Source: Anagrus nilaparvatae | Taxonomy: Eukaryota; Arthropoda; Insecta; Hymenoptera; Mymaridae | Reading direction: 5' to 3' | DNA: 64,000 nt | Assembly (NCBI GenBank): GCA_022575985.1 | Contig: JAKSXM010000272.1 | Location: 4,650,001-4,714,000 of the forward strand | Shown here: positions 32,700-43,537 of the stretch, one piece after another | How positions within the stretch are numbered: the first letter of the stretch is position 1 | Layout of the letters: every line of letters begins with the position of its first letter | Notes under the pieces: model-generated | The model's database searches: none | What the model was told of the DNA's origin: nothing | Seen by the model: only the letters and a program-made list of their open reading frames with translations | Program-made: the position numbers and the translations under genes

Positions 32700-33260
32700 T
32701 ATTCTATTCTGGAGGTATAATTTTTAATTTTTCACCTAAAACTATTTTCAGATTTCCAAAAATGGCGAACCAAAAAGGATAAAAGAATGAACTTTTTGCA
32801 TCACCTGGCAGGTGATAGCTTTTAGGTTGAGAAAAACGTTAAATGGATGAAAATTTTCATTTTTTCACCACATAATATTTTCGAATTTTCCAAGATGGCT
32901 GACAAAAATTATAAAAAAGGAACTTGCTACATTACCTGGGGTTTTTGAAGGTTGAGAAAAACGTTTTTATGGATAAAAATTTTCATTTTTTCACGCAATT
33001 ATATTTTCCAATTTTCCAAGATGGCGGACAAAACAACATAAAAATAGAACTTTTGGAACTCTTTTTTTTCCTTCATAAATACGTTGTTCTCAACCTTCAA
33101 ATTCCTCAAGTCATATATAAAGTTCATTCTATTATGTTTTTTGGTCCGCCATGTTGGAAATTCTAAAAATATAATGTGGTGAAATAATAAAAAATTTCAT
33201 CCATAAAAACGTTTTTCACAACCTTCAAAACCCCCAGATAATGTAGAAAGTTCCTTTTTT
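32700..33260. repeat. Inverted tandem array, about 125-bp units
   Basis: Three forward units (about 32700, 32791 and 32916) share TTGAGAAAAACGTT, AAAATTTTCATTTTTTCAC and TTTCCAAGATGGCGGAC. Two inverted units (about 33070-33260) contain GTCCGCCATGTTGGAAA and the complement of the rest. The copies are diverged from each other. There is no coding potential. Confidence 0.8.
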
Positions 33261-33440
33261 ATATACTATTTAGATAATACTTTTTATCGTCCGATGATAA
33301 TTGAAATATATATGATAAATTGTATTTATCGGTCTTTACGGACTAATATTATTATTCTTGATGAATAATATTTCAACTGCTTTATTGTTAATGAGTCGTC
33401 CATAGCGTGTTTAGCATTAACAGCAGTTTAATAAATTTTT

Positions 33441-33716
33441 CTAAATTAAAAATAAATTTTTAATTTAATTTTTTATTCTGTTTCTTTAGATGTTAAGTAA
33501 AAATCTTTGAGAAAAAATAAATGTCTCATCAGGCGCCAACGAGAGTCGACTCATAATCTTCTACTTGCCGGGTAGACGCTTTAACCAACTAAGCTACGGC
33601 ACGAGACGAGTTCGACTCTCGTTGGCGCCTGATGAGACATTTATTTTTTCTCAAAGATTTTGTCTTAACATCTAAAGAAACAAAATAAAAATTAAATTAA
33701 AAATTTATTTTAAAAA
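33441..33716 (-). repeat. tRNA-like sequence in a 105-bp palindrome
   Basis: Arms at about 33441-33550 and 33611-33716 are inverted repeats (ATGTCTCATCAGGCGCCAAC against GTTGGCGCCTGATGAGACAT). The spacer and left arm hold a minus-strand tRNA-like sequence with TAGCTTAGTTGG (D-arm), a perfect anticodon stem TCTAC/GTAGA around loop CCGGCAA, and a T-arm ATGAG...CTCGT with the T-loop one base short. It is either a tRNA-derived SINE head duplicated head to head or a tRNA pseudogene. Confidence 0.65.
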
Positions 33717-34084
33717 AATTTTTTTAAATTTATTTAAAATTTCTATTTTTATTTTAAAATTTCACTTGATTTAAAAAAAAAAATAAATAAACCTAAAAAA
33801 TTAAAAAGTACTACCAAAAAATTTTTAAAATAAAATTTATAAATAAAAATTTTTATATTTTTAGGGTGAAAAAGAATTTTATTCATTTCAAAAAAAATTT
33901 TAACATTTTTGAAAAATCAAACTTGATTAAATTTTTTTTTTTTATGGGGGTACTACGATTAAATTCTGACGTCCAGAAGAAGGGGCGTTCATCTTTTTTG
34001 TAACAAAGAGTAGGTAGGTCCCAAAAACCTCGAAAATTTTCTGGACGTCGCTTATGGATGCTCCATTTGTCTGATTTGTATGTT

Positions 34085-34245
34085 TCGTATAATGTATGTA
34101 ACAACCCGGGAGAAAATCGATCATGTATCCCCATACATGGCCATGCATTAATGTCTTCATACATGGTGATACATGGCCATATATCGATTATGTCTCTGTA
34201 TGACTGTATACCCCCATGTATGATCATACATGACAATATATAAGT
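34085..34245. repeat. Degenerate CATACATGGCCAT minisatellite
   Basis: ATGTATCCCCATACATGG, ATACATGGTGATACATGG, CCCATGTATGATCATACATG and similar palindromic steps are repeated over about 160 bp. Short open frames on both strands arise from the repeat. Confidence 0.65.
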
Positions 34246-34283
34246 TATTTTTAATTTATTAAAAATAAAAAAAAATAAAAAAA

Positions 34284-34352
34284 TACGGGATTTGAACCCG
34301 GGCCGCCGCCGCCATAAGCAAACACTTAGCTGACTGAGCTAAATGGATATTT
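34284..34352 (-). repeat. tRNA-like (SINE-type) fragment
   Basis: The minus strand has an A-box match TAGCTCAGTCAGC and a strong B-box with T-stem, CGGGTTCAAATCCCG, followed by a T-run. The D-stem and acceptor do not pair, and the anticodon region is a GGC-repeat-rich stretch (GGCGGCGGCGGCC). It is a decayed tRNA-derived sequence, not a functional gene. Confidence 0.55.
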
Positions 34353-34574
34353 GAATATTTGAAGTGATTTTTATATATTTATTCATAATATTTTTTTTAT
34401 AAATTTTAATTATTTATTAAAAATAAATAATGTTTTATTATCAACTATTTAAAATTTATTAAAATAAAAAAAAATTAAAATACTTAAAAAAAGAAATAAA
34501 TATATAATTATCAAAAATTAAATTTTTCCTAGTTTTAAAACTAAAAATTGTGTATTTTATATATTTTTTTTAAA
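34353..34574. other. AT-rich DNA, no gene seen
   Basis: Very AT-rich; nothing recognised. Confidence 0.6.
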
Positions 34575-35003
34575 TACACTGTAAAAAGTTACTCTCTTTG
34601 ATTTACAAAAAAAATAGAATATTTTCGAAAAATTCGTAAATTTTCGAAAAAATTTGTTGATACTCGACAAAAATCGTAAATTTACTAAATTTAGTATATT
34701 ATCGAAAAATTCGAGAATTATCGATTTTTTTTTGTGATTTTACGAAAAAAGTTGTAAATTCACAACTATTTTTCGTAAATTTACAACTATTTTTTGTAAA
34801 TTTTCGAAAAAAAATTGTAAATTATTAATTTTTCTTGCGAATTCACAAAAAAAATCGAAAATACTCGAATTTTTCGTTAATATTCTAAATTTAGTAAATA
34901 TACGATTTTTTTCGAATATTTACAAATTTTTTCGAAAATTTACTAATTTTTGAAAATGCTCTAATTTTTTTGTTAATATAAGAAAGATACTTTTTACAGT
35001 GTA
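34575..35003. mobile_element. CACTGTAAAAA-type MITE
   Basis: Termini TACACTGTAAAAAGT and ACTTTTTACAGTGTA-like right end (GATACTTTTTACAGTGTA) are inverted. The interior consists of many short TTTCGAAAAAATT-type palindromic motifs in both orientations. The terminal CACTGTAAAAA is shared with the larger foldback at 26221-27318, suggesting mobilisation by the same kind of transposase. A TA may flank both ends. Confidence 0.75.
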
Positions 35004-35394
35004 GGTATTTTTAATTTTTTTTTCAATTATTAAAATTTTTTTACTTTCATATGTTATTAAAAATGCAACCTAAGTTTTATTAGTAAAAATCTATTTTCGG
35101 CAAAAAAACGAATTTATCTCAATATAACAATAGAAGTACGGTCTATTTAAAAATAAAACTAAAATAAATTTAAAATTTACTATTAGCGTTAACAATTTAC
35201 TAATTTACGCATTTTTTCAAAGCTTTTATATATTAGTTGAATATATGTGTATATTTTATATTCCGCTGAAAATAAAAATATGTGTAAAACGAGAAATTTT
35301 TTGTCCATCAGATTTTATTGTCTAGAAAGTTAGTTTAAGGTATGAAAATTAAGAAATTTATGAACTAGACGCACGAAACATTTTTTTTTGTTGC

Positions 35395-36400
35395 TATTTT
35401 GAAAAATTCAAAATGGCTGACTGAAAATTAGCGCGAAATTCAAATAAAAATATATATTTTTTTGCGTTTTCTTTACTTTAAACGTATTCATCTATTTTAT
35501 ACACAAGTAATACGGAAAAAAAATATCACTTTATTCATTTTTAATCCCTTTCCTCCACCTCCTCTTGCCTTCACCGTTATCTTGGAGCTGTTAAAAATCA
35601 AAAAATCTTCATAAATGCTTAAAATTGAAAACTGTGGAAAAACGGAAACTCCTGCGGATTTTGAGATCATCAAATATTAGGCCCCATCTACAAAAGCCGT
35701 AAAATGGGTTTGCAAACGCAAGCGTGAGCGCAACGCAATGCGCAAAAACCAATTTCGTCTACTGCGCAACTTGAAATACACAAAATCTTCTTCTAAGCAT
35801 TGCGCCCCATTTACGTCTTTTGTAGATGGAGATTTTGAGGCTGTTTCAACAAATGCCGTAATAAATGGGAGTTGCAACTGCAAGCGTAGCCGCAACGCAA
35901 TGCGCAGTGAGGCCCCATCTACAAAAGCCGTAAAAGGAGGTCGCAACTGCAAGCGTGAGCGCAACGCGATGCACAGAAACGAATTTTGTCTCTTGCGCAA
36001 CTCGACATACACAAAATCTTCTTCTGCGCATTGCGTAGTGCTTGGGTTTGCGGTGCGCCTGGATTTTACGGCTTCTGTAGATGGGACCTTAAAGAAAATC
36101 AGAAAATAAAATACGTCGGACTGAAAAAATCGTGTGAAATTAAGAAAAATAAAGCTGGTTTTGGGTTTTTTAAAACTTAAGAAAAACTTCATTTTTTGAA
36201 TTTTTTAGGAGGAAGGGGGGTGGTTGCAAGGGGAACAAATAAAAATTTTTTTTTTTACTTTATTACTTTTGTGGAGATAAATGGGTAAAATAATTGTCAT
36301 TTTTAAACGTTTAATTAAAAAAAAAAAAAAACATAAACAATGGCCCTTTTTATTTGCATTTTGCCCTAATTTTTAGTCAGCCACTTTGAATTTTCCACTT
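35395..36400. mobile_element. Foldback element with nested MITE pair
   Basis: Outer arms are inverted (TTCAAAATGGCTGACTGAAA near 35405 against TTTTTAGTCAGCCACTTTGAA near 36372, in two short matches; CCCTTTCCTCCACCTCC near 35550 against GGAGGAAGGGGGGTGG near 36210). The right arm overlaps the 3' end of the CR1-group LINE, so the two elements share a boundary. The centre holds two copies of a small GC-richer TIR element. Confidence 0.7.
35679..36089. mobile_element. Two GGCCCCATCTACAAAAGCCG MITEs
   Basis: 35679-35834 and 35911-36089 each start GGCCCCATCTACAAAAGCCG and end with an inverted relative (TTTGTAGATGG; CGGCTTCTGTAGATGGGACC). Both contain the CpG-rich core GCAAGCGTGAGCGCAACGC, and the 77 bp between them contain a third partial core. 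Several overlapping open frames on both strands come from the shared, stop-poor core and are not genes. Confidence 0.75.
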
Positions 36401-36896
36401 TGATGAGCCTAAGACCATACAGTATGATATTTACTTTTTTGGTCACCTTCGTTACTCGCGGACGCCAAGATAAACAAGAGTCTAAGGTGATACCAAGGCT
36501 GACAACTTCATCCACAAAGAGAACACAAGAACCACTATCATTGACAACAAATTTGGAAATATTTAATTTCTGAAATGAATTAACTGTGGTAGAAGAACCA
36601 AAAACAATCGGTTTCTTTGTGTTTATACATAAATTATTTGCATCAGCCCATGCTGCCGCTTTTATGGCTCGTTCCGAAAGGTATGCAATACTTTGTTTAA
36701 TCTGGTCTGTAGAAATCTGGACATATATCTGTAAATCATCCGCATATAATAGTCTAAAAGTTATGTCATCACTTAAGTGGTCTTTAAGATTGTTCATATA
36801 AATACAAAAGAGGAGTGGCCCAAGAACGGATCCCTGGGGCACTCCAATATTTGTATCGCGGAAAGTTGATGTTATCGATTTTGATGACACATGCAT
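36366..36896 (-). pseudogene. LINE reverse transcriptase, catalytic part
   Basis: 176 codons with GVPQGSVLGPLLFCIYMNNL (motif B) and LLYADDLQIYV (motif C, intact aspartates), then LCINTKKPIVFGSS (motif D) and LGITLDSCLSW (motif E). These are typical of CR1/Jockey-group LINEs. The reading frame ends inside the foldback arm near 36370. Confidence 0.9.
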
Positions 36897-37436
36897 TGAT
36901 CGTCCACAGAGGTATGACCAGAACCAAGATAATCATGATCTCGAAAAACCAATATCGCTGTGTTTTTTAAGAAGTTTAGATGGAAAAACATTATCAAAGG
37001 CCTCGAGAAATCAAACTGCAATAACAATGTGGCAAGCTTCTTGTCCATACCCCTGCGAATATCATCAGCAAGTTTTATCAGTACTGACTGAGTGCTGTGA
37101 TGTTTCCTGAAACCTGCCTGAAAAGAATTCAGGATTTTATATCTGGACAAGTAGCCTACCACCTGATCATGAGCCAACTTCTCAAGGACCTTTGACTAAA
37201 AGCATAATAATGCAACAGGGCGAAAGTCTGATGGCAAAGATGGTATCGCTCCTTTTTTCAAAGTTAAAAAATCGTGACTTTTTCCAGGCTATTGGAAAAA
37301 CTCCTTGTGCTAGTGATACGTTAAAGAGCTTGGTAAGAAAAGGAGCTATGGTTAGCAGGGCTTTCACAACAATGCTTTGAGGAATTCCATCATCACCTGT
37401 TCCACCATCATCTAGCCTGTGAACGGAAATGAGCAA
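36872..37436 (-). pseudogene. LINE reverse transcriptase, N-terminal part
   Basis: Two frames show, in order, GDDGIPQSIVVKALLT with LFNVSLAQGVFPIAWKKSR (37436-37182), a shifted region, then LNSFQAGFRKHHSTQSVL and KLATLLLQFDFS (37177-36990). These match the RT fingers and motif A of CR1/Jockey-group LINEs. At least two frameshifts separate them. Confidence 0.85.
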
Positions 37437-38132
37437 CAGCTAATATTACCTCATTCTTAGTGACTTCCTTGAATGTAAAATCTTCAGGAGTAGCACTATT
37501 GATGATATTTAAGGAATCATCAGGATTTTCATGAGGGAAATGCAGATGATAGAGAGATAAGCATTGAGCTCTTCAGGCAAGAAACCATGGAGAGCATCAT
37601 TTGGCTATCTAAGTAGTCCCAAATTACACATCTCTTTCCAAAAGTTTTTATCCTCGTTCAAGGGGCTGCAAATACGATTGTGCATGTATGCACAACGAGC
37701 TGTTCCCGACTGTTCCTCATACAAATCTGCTAGTCTAAAACATTCATCAAGCAAAGTCCTAGACCCTGTTCATTTGTAACGTCTGTTAGTTGAGTCACGT
37801 TTTGATTTTAGCAATCGAAGTTCAGAATTTATTCAGGGATATGTGGATTTTCGTTGGTCAATAAATTTATACGAAGCAAGTATGTCAATTGTAGTCTGAA
37901 TGTTGTTTATGAGTTTTTTCAGACCTAGTTCAACGTCAAACTGATCATCATTTACCAAATAAGGAGACCAGTCTAATGTATTTAAATGTTGATTAAGGTC
38001 ATGCGAGGTGACCTTACTGAAGCATTTGTAGGTGTAGGTACTCTTAGGGGGGGAGGGATAGAAAATGTCAACAGTAACCGATATTAATTCATGTCTACTT
38101 GGAGAAGTAGATATATTATGGCCATAGAATCC

Positions 38133-38510
38133 CTATGGTCCCAGAATATAGTCACAATTGTCAACAAAAATTGAGTCAATCCAAGCGTCAGCTTTACCAC
38201 CATGATGTGAGGGGCCTGTGTCTACCAATTTAAGTGATAATTCATTCATGAGATCCTTCAAGAACGTAGCATCTGAGTCCTTCATATAACTCAAATTGGC
38301 ATTCCAATCACCAACAATTACCTTATGACTAAAGTCTGAAGTACGTAAATATTGAAAAAGTTGCATATCAGATGTAATAGAAACGTCAGGGGGACGATAA
38401 ACAAAAGCAATTAGAGTGGGGGTAGAGTTTAGACCTCCCCAAACAGAACATAACAAATATTCTGGTTTCATGGGTTTACCATACTGTTTTGATGAAGTAG
38501 AATTGAATTT
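38133..38510 (-). pseudogene. LINE AP-endonuclease, C-terminal half
   Basis: Contains PTLIAFVYRPP, VIVGDWNANL (catalytic D and N) and PSHHGGKADAWIDSIFV near the end. These are landmarks of the AP-endonuclease domain of non-LTR elements. The N-terminal half with the catalytic Glu is missing because unrelated sequence begins at about 38519. Confidence 0.85.
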
Positions 38511-39074
38511 TGAATCCGACCTTATTTTAGGTATATAAGGTCACCAAATGCCTGAAAATCCAATAAAACTGCCAAAGAATGAGAAAAATCGATCAAAATT
38601 CGTGTAATTTACGTTATTTGGAGGTTAAAGATGGCCGATAACATCGAGTGAAGAACGGCACCAAAAAATATATTTATAAACAAGTCTCCTTCCAAATTTT
38701 GAAGAAAAAATATAATTCGGTTTTTTATTTACAGCACTTTAAAAATAAAAAGTGAATTTTTCAATTTTCCGGATTTTCTAGGGAAAATTTTGGAAAACTA
38801 ATGGCAGGACCAAATTCCTGAGGAAATTTTACTAAAGTCACTCTTTTCTCATAATTTTTGAGCATATCTAGAAGGGGTGGGATAATAAAGAAGAATGGGC
38901 AGCTTAGAAAAGCTCAATTTTGAGCTTTCTTCAAAAAGCGCCCGGCCGATTATTTCAAAATTCACTTTTTCTAGTTCAGGTAAGTGTATATTATAAGAAT
39001 TCTTTGAAATCTCGACACCGCAGCGCATCTCAGGTTGGCGCTCATTTAGGGGACCCGTGTCCTGAGTTTGGTTG

Positions 39075-39335
39075 TCAATGTTTATCACGTAAGTGATTGT
39101 CATTATAATGAGAAATATGTCTAATATTGTGATGTTTTATTAGATCACGTAAATCAGTTTCAGAGCGAACCTCATGCGCTCTCATTCTCTCCCTCCATCT
39201 CACTAAGAATCTGCCCGAACTATACCAAATAAATTTAAAACCTAAGGAAGATGCTGTTTCTTTTACAGTTATATACTCTAATCGTTCAATTAGAGATAGT
39301 GTTTCATTCACAAAAATTTTTCTATCTGGTAACAA
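39075..39335 (-). pseudogene. LINE ORF1 domain, FP-C-like
   Basis: 86 codons including KIFVNETLSLIERLEY, LGFKFIWYSSGRFLVR and VRSETDLRDL. This pattern resembles the C-terminal domain shared by ORF1 proteins of some insect LINEs and the baculovirus FP protein. Its position just upstream of the LINE endonuclease and RT supports an ORF1 origin. An overlapping frame (39103-38849) may be a shifted continuation. It is decayed. Confidence 0.65.
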
Positions 39336-39340
39336 GAAAT

Positions 39341-41140
39341 CTCAGAGTTTCAAATTGATATATCCAAGTCTCTAGTAAAAAAATAATTGTGAATTTTTTT
39401 CGCCTTCATAATTAACTGAACTAATTCTGGTTTTGCCAGAGTAATAATGAAGGATGGGTATTAGATAGCAGGAAATTTTAAAGAAGAAATTTTTAAAGGT
39501 TAAAGAGCAATTTTTTTTTAATAACGTTTCTTAAACCGTATAAAATAGTGTTCATAACATATGATGATGTTTACGAAAATAGTTACTCACTGTAAGCAGG
39601 GATTTTTATTTTGACTATTTCTAAAAATGGCACATTCAGACACAAAAGTTCTAAGCGTGATTTACTTTTCATTCATTGAAAACGGAATTTTTGCATATGG
39701 TGGTGCATATAATAATGTTTCGAATGCCTAAATAAATTTGCATAACCAGCTTATAAGAATAATTATAAAGATTATTCAAAGTCTAAGAGCTTCCTAACAA
39801 CTAAACAATTATTTATACTTTTATCTCTCATGGTCGAGTTACCCACAATAGGCATCTTTCATATTTGTATTACTTTAACTGATTGTTTTGGAATTTTTAT
39901 CACTTACGTATGTTTTTTTCGTTTGTTCGTTGAACACGATTTTGCTATCCGTTATTATCGCAAATAATGCGATTGCCCACAAAAGGCAACTATGTATTGT
40001 TTAAATAACGTAACAAAAAAATTTTACCCCACAGATTATGGCTTCATTTTAAGTGAAGATTGTTAACTTTCCTAACAAGTTTGCGACAATATTTATACAT
40101 CTATTAGAAACTGAGTAGCCAATTGTATTTGTGATAATTGTTTTTGCCAAATTTTAATATTATATATTTATTACAAAAATTAATGTTATTTAGTTTGTAA
40201 TTTATAGTCTCAGTTTTACATCAGACTCAATGAAATGAGTGTATAAATATTATACACACAAAAATTGTTAAATCGGTAAATGAACAAACACATATTGTAA
40301 ATTTTTAATATTGTAAGAAAAAAATTTTTAATTTTTATTAATTATGTAATTTTAGCTTAATAAGGTCAACAAATCAGTTGACGGAACGTCGCTTTAACAA
40401 CAGCAATAAAAAAATTTTTGTAAACCATACATAAAATTTTTTCATTTTATTCCATTTGGTCAATAAATTCAAAAATATTCTATAGTTTGTAATTATTTAC
40501 ATTTGTTTATAATATTTGTTTTATGATAATACTTATCATGAACTAATTCATGTATACTTTGAGATTATACTAGAAATCAACTATTAACTGTATTATTCGT
40601 TATTTTTGTGCATAAAAATAAGTCGATAATTAATTTTTTTAAGTTTAATAAATGATATTATCCTTATTCTAAAAACAACTAAGAAAATGCTAAAAAATCG
40701 CTAAAAATAACATAAAGTTACCAAATGTAAGCAATTTAAGTATTCGATGTGAAATTTGGTAGCTAAATAGTTTTTAGCGATCCAAAAAACATACGTACTT
40801 GATAACAAATTTTTAGAATCATTTTTTACCAATAAACCCTCAGAAAATGTCTACAAGGGGCAGAAACTTAAAAAACAAGCGATTTTTGCCCTGTTTTGCG
40901 TCTTTACTATTCGTAAAATATTATGTTTTTTATAAATTTTTCTAAAACACTTTATTTTTACTTGAAATACTATATCGGGGGGTTTACGAGGTTGCCGATT
41001 TCAAATATAAACTCCTTAAAATGCTAAAACTTCATTTAGGATTGGAAAATTGGAATGAAAAACGCACTTGCAAAAAAAATTTTTTTTGAAAATTTTATTT
41101 AGCTTCCTCAAAAATAGGGGCATTTATGAAAAGTAATTTT
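39341..41140. other. 1.8 kb AT-rich DNA, no gene seen
   Basis: No terminal repeats, tandem units, splice-bounded exons or known protein motifs were recognised. Codon-length open frames are short. This is one of the few larger stretches in the window without repeat structure visible by eye. Confidence 0.5.
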
Positions 41141-41475
41141 TCGCCGTTTTTCACGCCAGCTTTCCACCCCTAAATTAACGACCCGCAAATTTCCATGACC
41201 GTCCAGTTGTAGAAAGGTACAACCAGAAGACTGCCGGTGAACGCGGTCACAGGTTTTGTCCCAGATTCTTACTGGATAAACACCTTATAAACCCCCCTGC
41301 GTTTGTTTGCCCCAATCCGGAACTCCCTTTTCAGGTATAACTTCAGTTTGGGACGCGCACCCTAAGCAACTAGCAGCTGCTTTCCCTCCTGCCTAGGGAC
41401 GGGAGAGCTCTCTACGATAAAAAGCCCTCCTCCTGTTGGCAACAGAGTGGCCCTCACGTACTCTGCTACTTTATT

Positions 41476-41874
41476 TCAGTTATCAGGACTTCGTAGCATT
41501 TCCGGGACCACTCGCTCTGGCTTCCAAGTCGGGAAGGGCGAGCACCCCTCAGAATAGCGCACACATCCGAAGAATGTGTGCTCCATGGTATCTATCTCAC
41601 GCCGAAAGTGTGAGCAATGTTTATTTTCCACTTTTTGCCACTTTTTCAACATGTCACGGATGTATCTGTGACCTGTTAAGAACTCGGTGAGATAGAAACC
41701 CACCTCCCCATGTTCGCGTCCCGTCCAAGCCTCCAGGTCCGGCATTAGTCTGCGTCCAACGGCCACACGTCGCTGTCCCATATTCCCTGCCATGGAATCA
41801 TAGCATTGAAGCGGGCGCGGGTGGAAGCCACTTCGCGCTCCTTTATACTTTCGTATATGAACTTTCGCCCCCAT
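41476..41874 (-). pseudogene. R1-type LINE C-terminal region
   Basis: 132 codons including MPDLEAWTGREHGEVGFYL, TEFLTGHRYIRDML and a zinc motif written as KHCSHF...MEHTFFGC, in which the second Cys is Phe. It corresponds to 12576-12863 of the other copy. Confidence 0.8.
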
Positions 41875-42047
41875 GCTAGCAGGTCAATAGGAAGGTCACT
41901 AGCTACCACCTGAATCACCGATAGCGATACTATCTTATATTATGCCTGTACTTCTTAATTTGGGCGGCGTTCGCCCAAACTTCCGAGCCGTATAGCAGAA
42001 CAGAGTTCACCATGGACATCAGGAGTCTTCGCTTTCCTGTTTTGGCC

Positions 42048-42956
42048 TGTTACGAATCTTAGTAAGGGACCAAAATATCGAAAATTGAGGTATATCGTTG
42101 ATTTCTTGATGTTGTTCGGCTTTCACTTTTGTTGGCGATTATAAGGTACTCTCGGACCTTTATTGGTATTTTTCGGATATGATAGGTAGGCAGCGAAATG
42201 AATTAACAAATATTATTGATATTATACTTTAATCACGATAAATAGATATCGAGGAAGACTATTACACACTACTGGGATAAAGAGAAAATACTATGTAAGA
42301 GCTCGATAGTAAGAGCCAAACTTAAGTGTTAAACGTAAGAACCCAACGTAAGAGAGCTCAGTCAAACTGAAACATGCTTTATATACCCTTTCTGGTAGGA
42401 GTGACAATATTTTCCTAAGGCTGGATTTTAAGTCTCCGCCTAGTTTGTGATTGGTTGCTAAGTAGAATCTCGAAAGCTTATAGGTTAGTTGCTAGATTCC
42501 ATTTTGGATGAGATATTGATTTTTATGTATTTTAAGGATGGTGAGTTTTTTAATTAACTTAGTTTTATGAATATTAAGGGTGCGTTTTTAAGGGTGCGTT
42601 TTAAGGGTGCGTTTTATTGTTGTTGCATGTCTGTATTTAGGGTGTATTTATATTAATCTTGTATGACTGTCTATAGAGTCTGATCTTTTGACTGTCTACA
42701 AAGGGAGTGTTACTTTGCATGTCTACTGATGGTGCGTTACTTTTGCATGTCTACGGAGGGTGAGTAATATACTATATGTTTTATGATATCATTAGGGTTG
42801 GGTCCGTTATTATAGAGGAGTTTTTTTATGTCTGATCAGTCTAAAAATAGTTATCGATTTAGTATAAATATGGTAGGGTGGTTTGAAATTAATTTTTGGT
42901 ATATGGGTGTGTTTAGATGGGTGTATTATATGGGTAAATCCCCTATTTCCTTCACA
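42048..42956 (+). mobile_element. Solo LTR, 909 bp, GGCC target duplication
   Basis: Starts TGTTACG and ends TTCCTTCACA, with the duplication GGCC at 42044-42047 and 42957-42960. When it is removed, the R1-type reading (AKTGKRRLLMSMVNSVLLYG) resumes. A TATA-like TTTATATACC lies near 42376. It is related to the LTR at 13640-14364. There is no internal region, so it arose by LTR-LTR recombination after insertion. Confidence 0.88.
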
Positions 42957-43537
42957 GGCCCCCCTATGTTGTCCATGTGCCTTGATAGGAAGGATGCGAC
43001 CGACGCGGGCTTTTAACTCGACTTTTGAAATTGTTCCCAGAAGCTCAGGTAATTGTCAAGCAAAACTCCCAGGCACTTCATGGATGTTCTGGTTTGGATC
43101 GAGTGAGGATTCCCGCCATCGTCGACGTTTATGTCAAATATAGTGGGAACCCTTCAACGGGTCAGCAGTACGATCTCCGTTTTTGGGATCGCAAGCTGGA
43201 GCCCGTGGTAGCCCATCCAGGGGTTGGTCTGTCTCATCACTTGATTCAGTTTCTGCTGGGCCACTTCCTTCCCTCTAACCTTTAGGGTTAGGGCCATGTC
43301 ATGCAGCAAGCCATCGTAAAAGGCATTCCACAGGTCAGGTCCAAGAACCGACCCTTAGGCAATGTCCGCGCTTAACGCCCTTTGCCGCCTACCATCGAGC
43401 GTGTCGCATAGCAGCCTTCGGTCCCACAAATAAACCTGATTAAATTGAAAGCGTTTTTAACATCCAACGTGACCAGTAGAACGTCCATGCGGTTTACGTG
43501 CGGCCGTTCTCTCTCTCTCTCTCATTATGGTATCCAG

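Larger units (their letters stand above)
36400..39340 (-). mobile_element. CR1/Jockey-group LINE, broken
   Basis: Running right to left are an ORF1 C-terminal domain (39335-39075), an endonuclease fragment (38510-38133), and reverse transcriptase start, middle and catalytic regions (37436-36400). There are frameshifts and stops between all parts. The first half of the endonuclease appears replaced by unrelated sequence at about 38519-38850. The 3' end is cut by the foldback at 35395-36400. It is not functional. Confidence 0.85.

Noticed and set aside
33536..33610. Functional tRNA-Ala-like gene
   Set aside because: The anticodon arm is good, but the T-loop is one base short and the outer acceptor pair mismatches. 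It is embedded in a palindrome with SINE-like features.
35677..36192. 171-codon minus-strand frame and overlapping frames on both strands
   Set aside because: They cover two copies of a CpG-rich MITE and its inverted ends. Similar frames occur on both strands, with no domain.
39075..39335. Integrated baculovirus or bracovirus gene
   Set aside because: The FP-C-like domain also occurs in insect LINE ORF1, and the neighbours are LINE endonuclease and RT; no viral gene cluster is seen.
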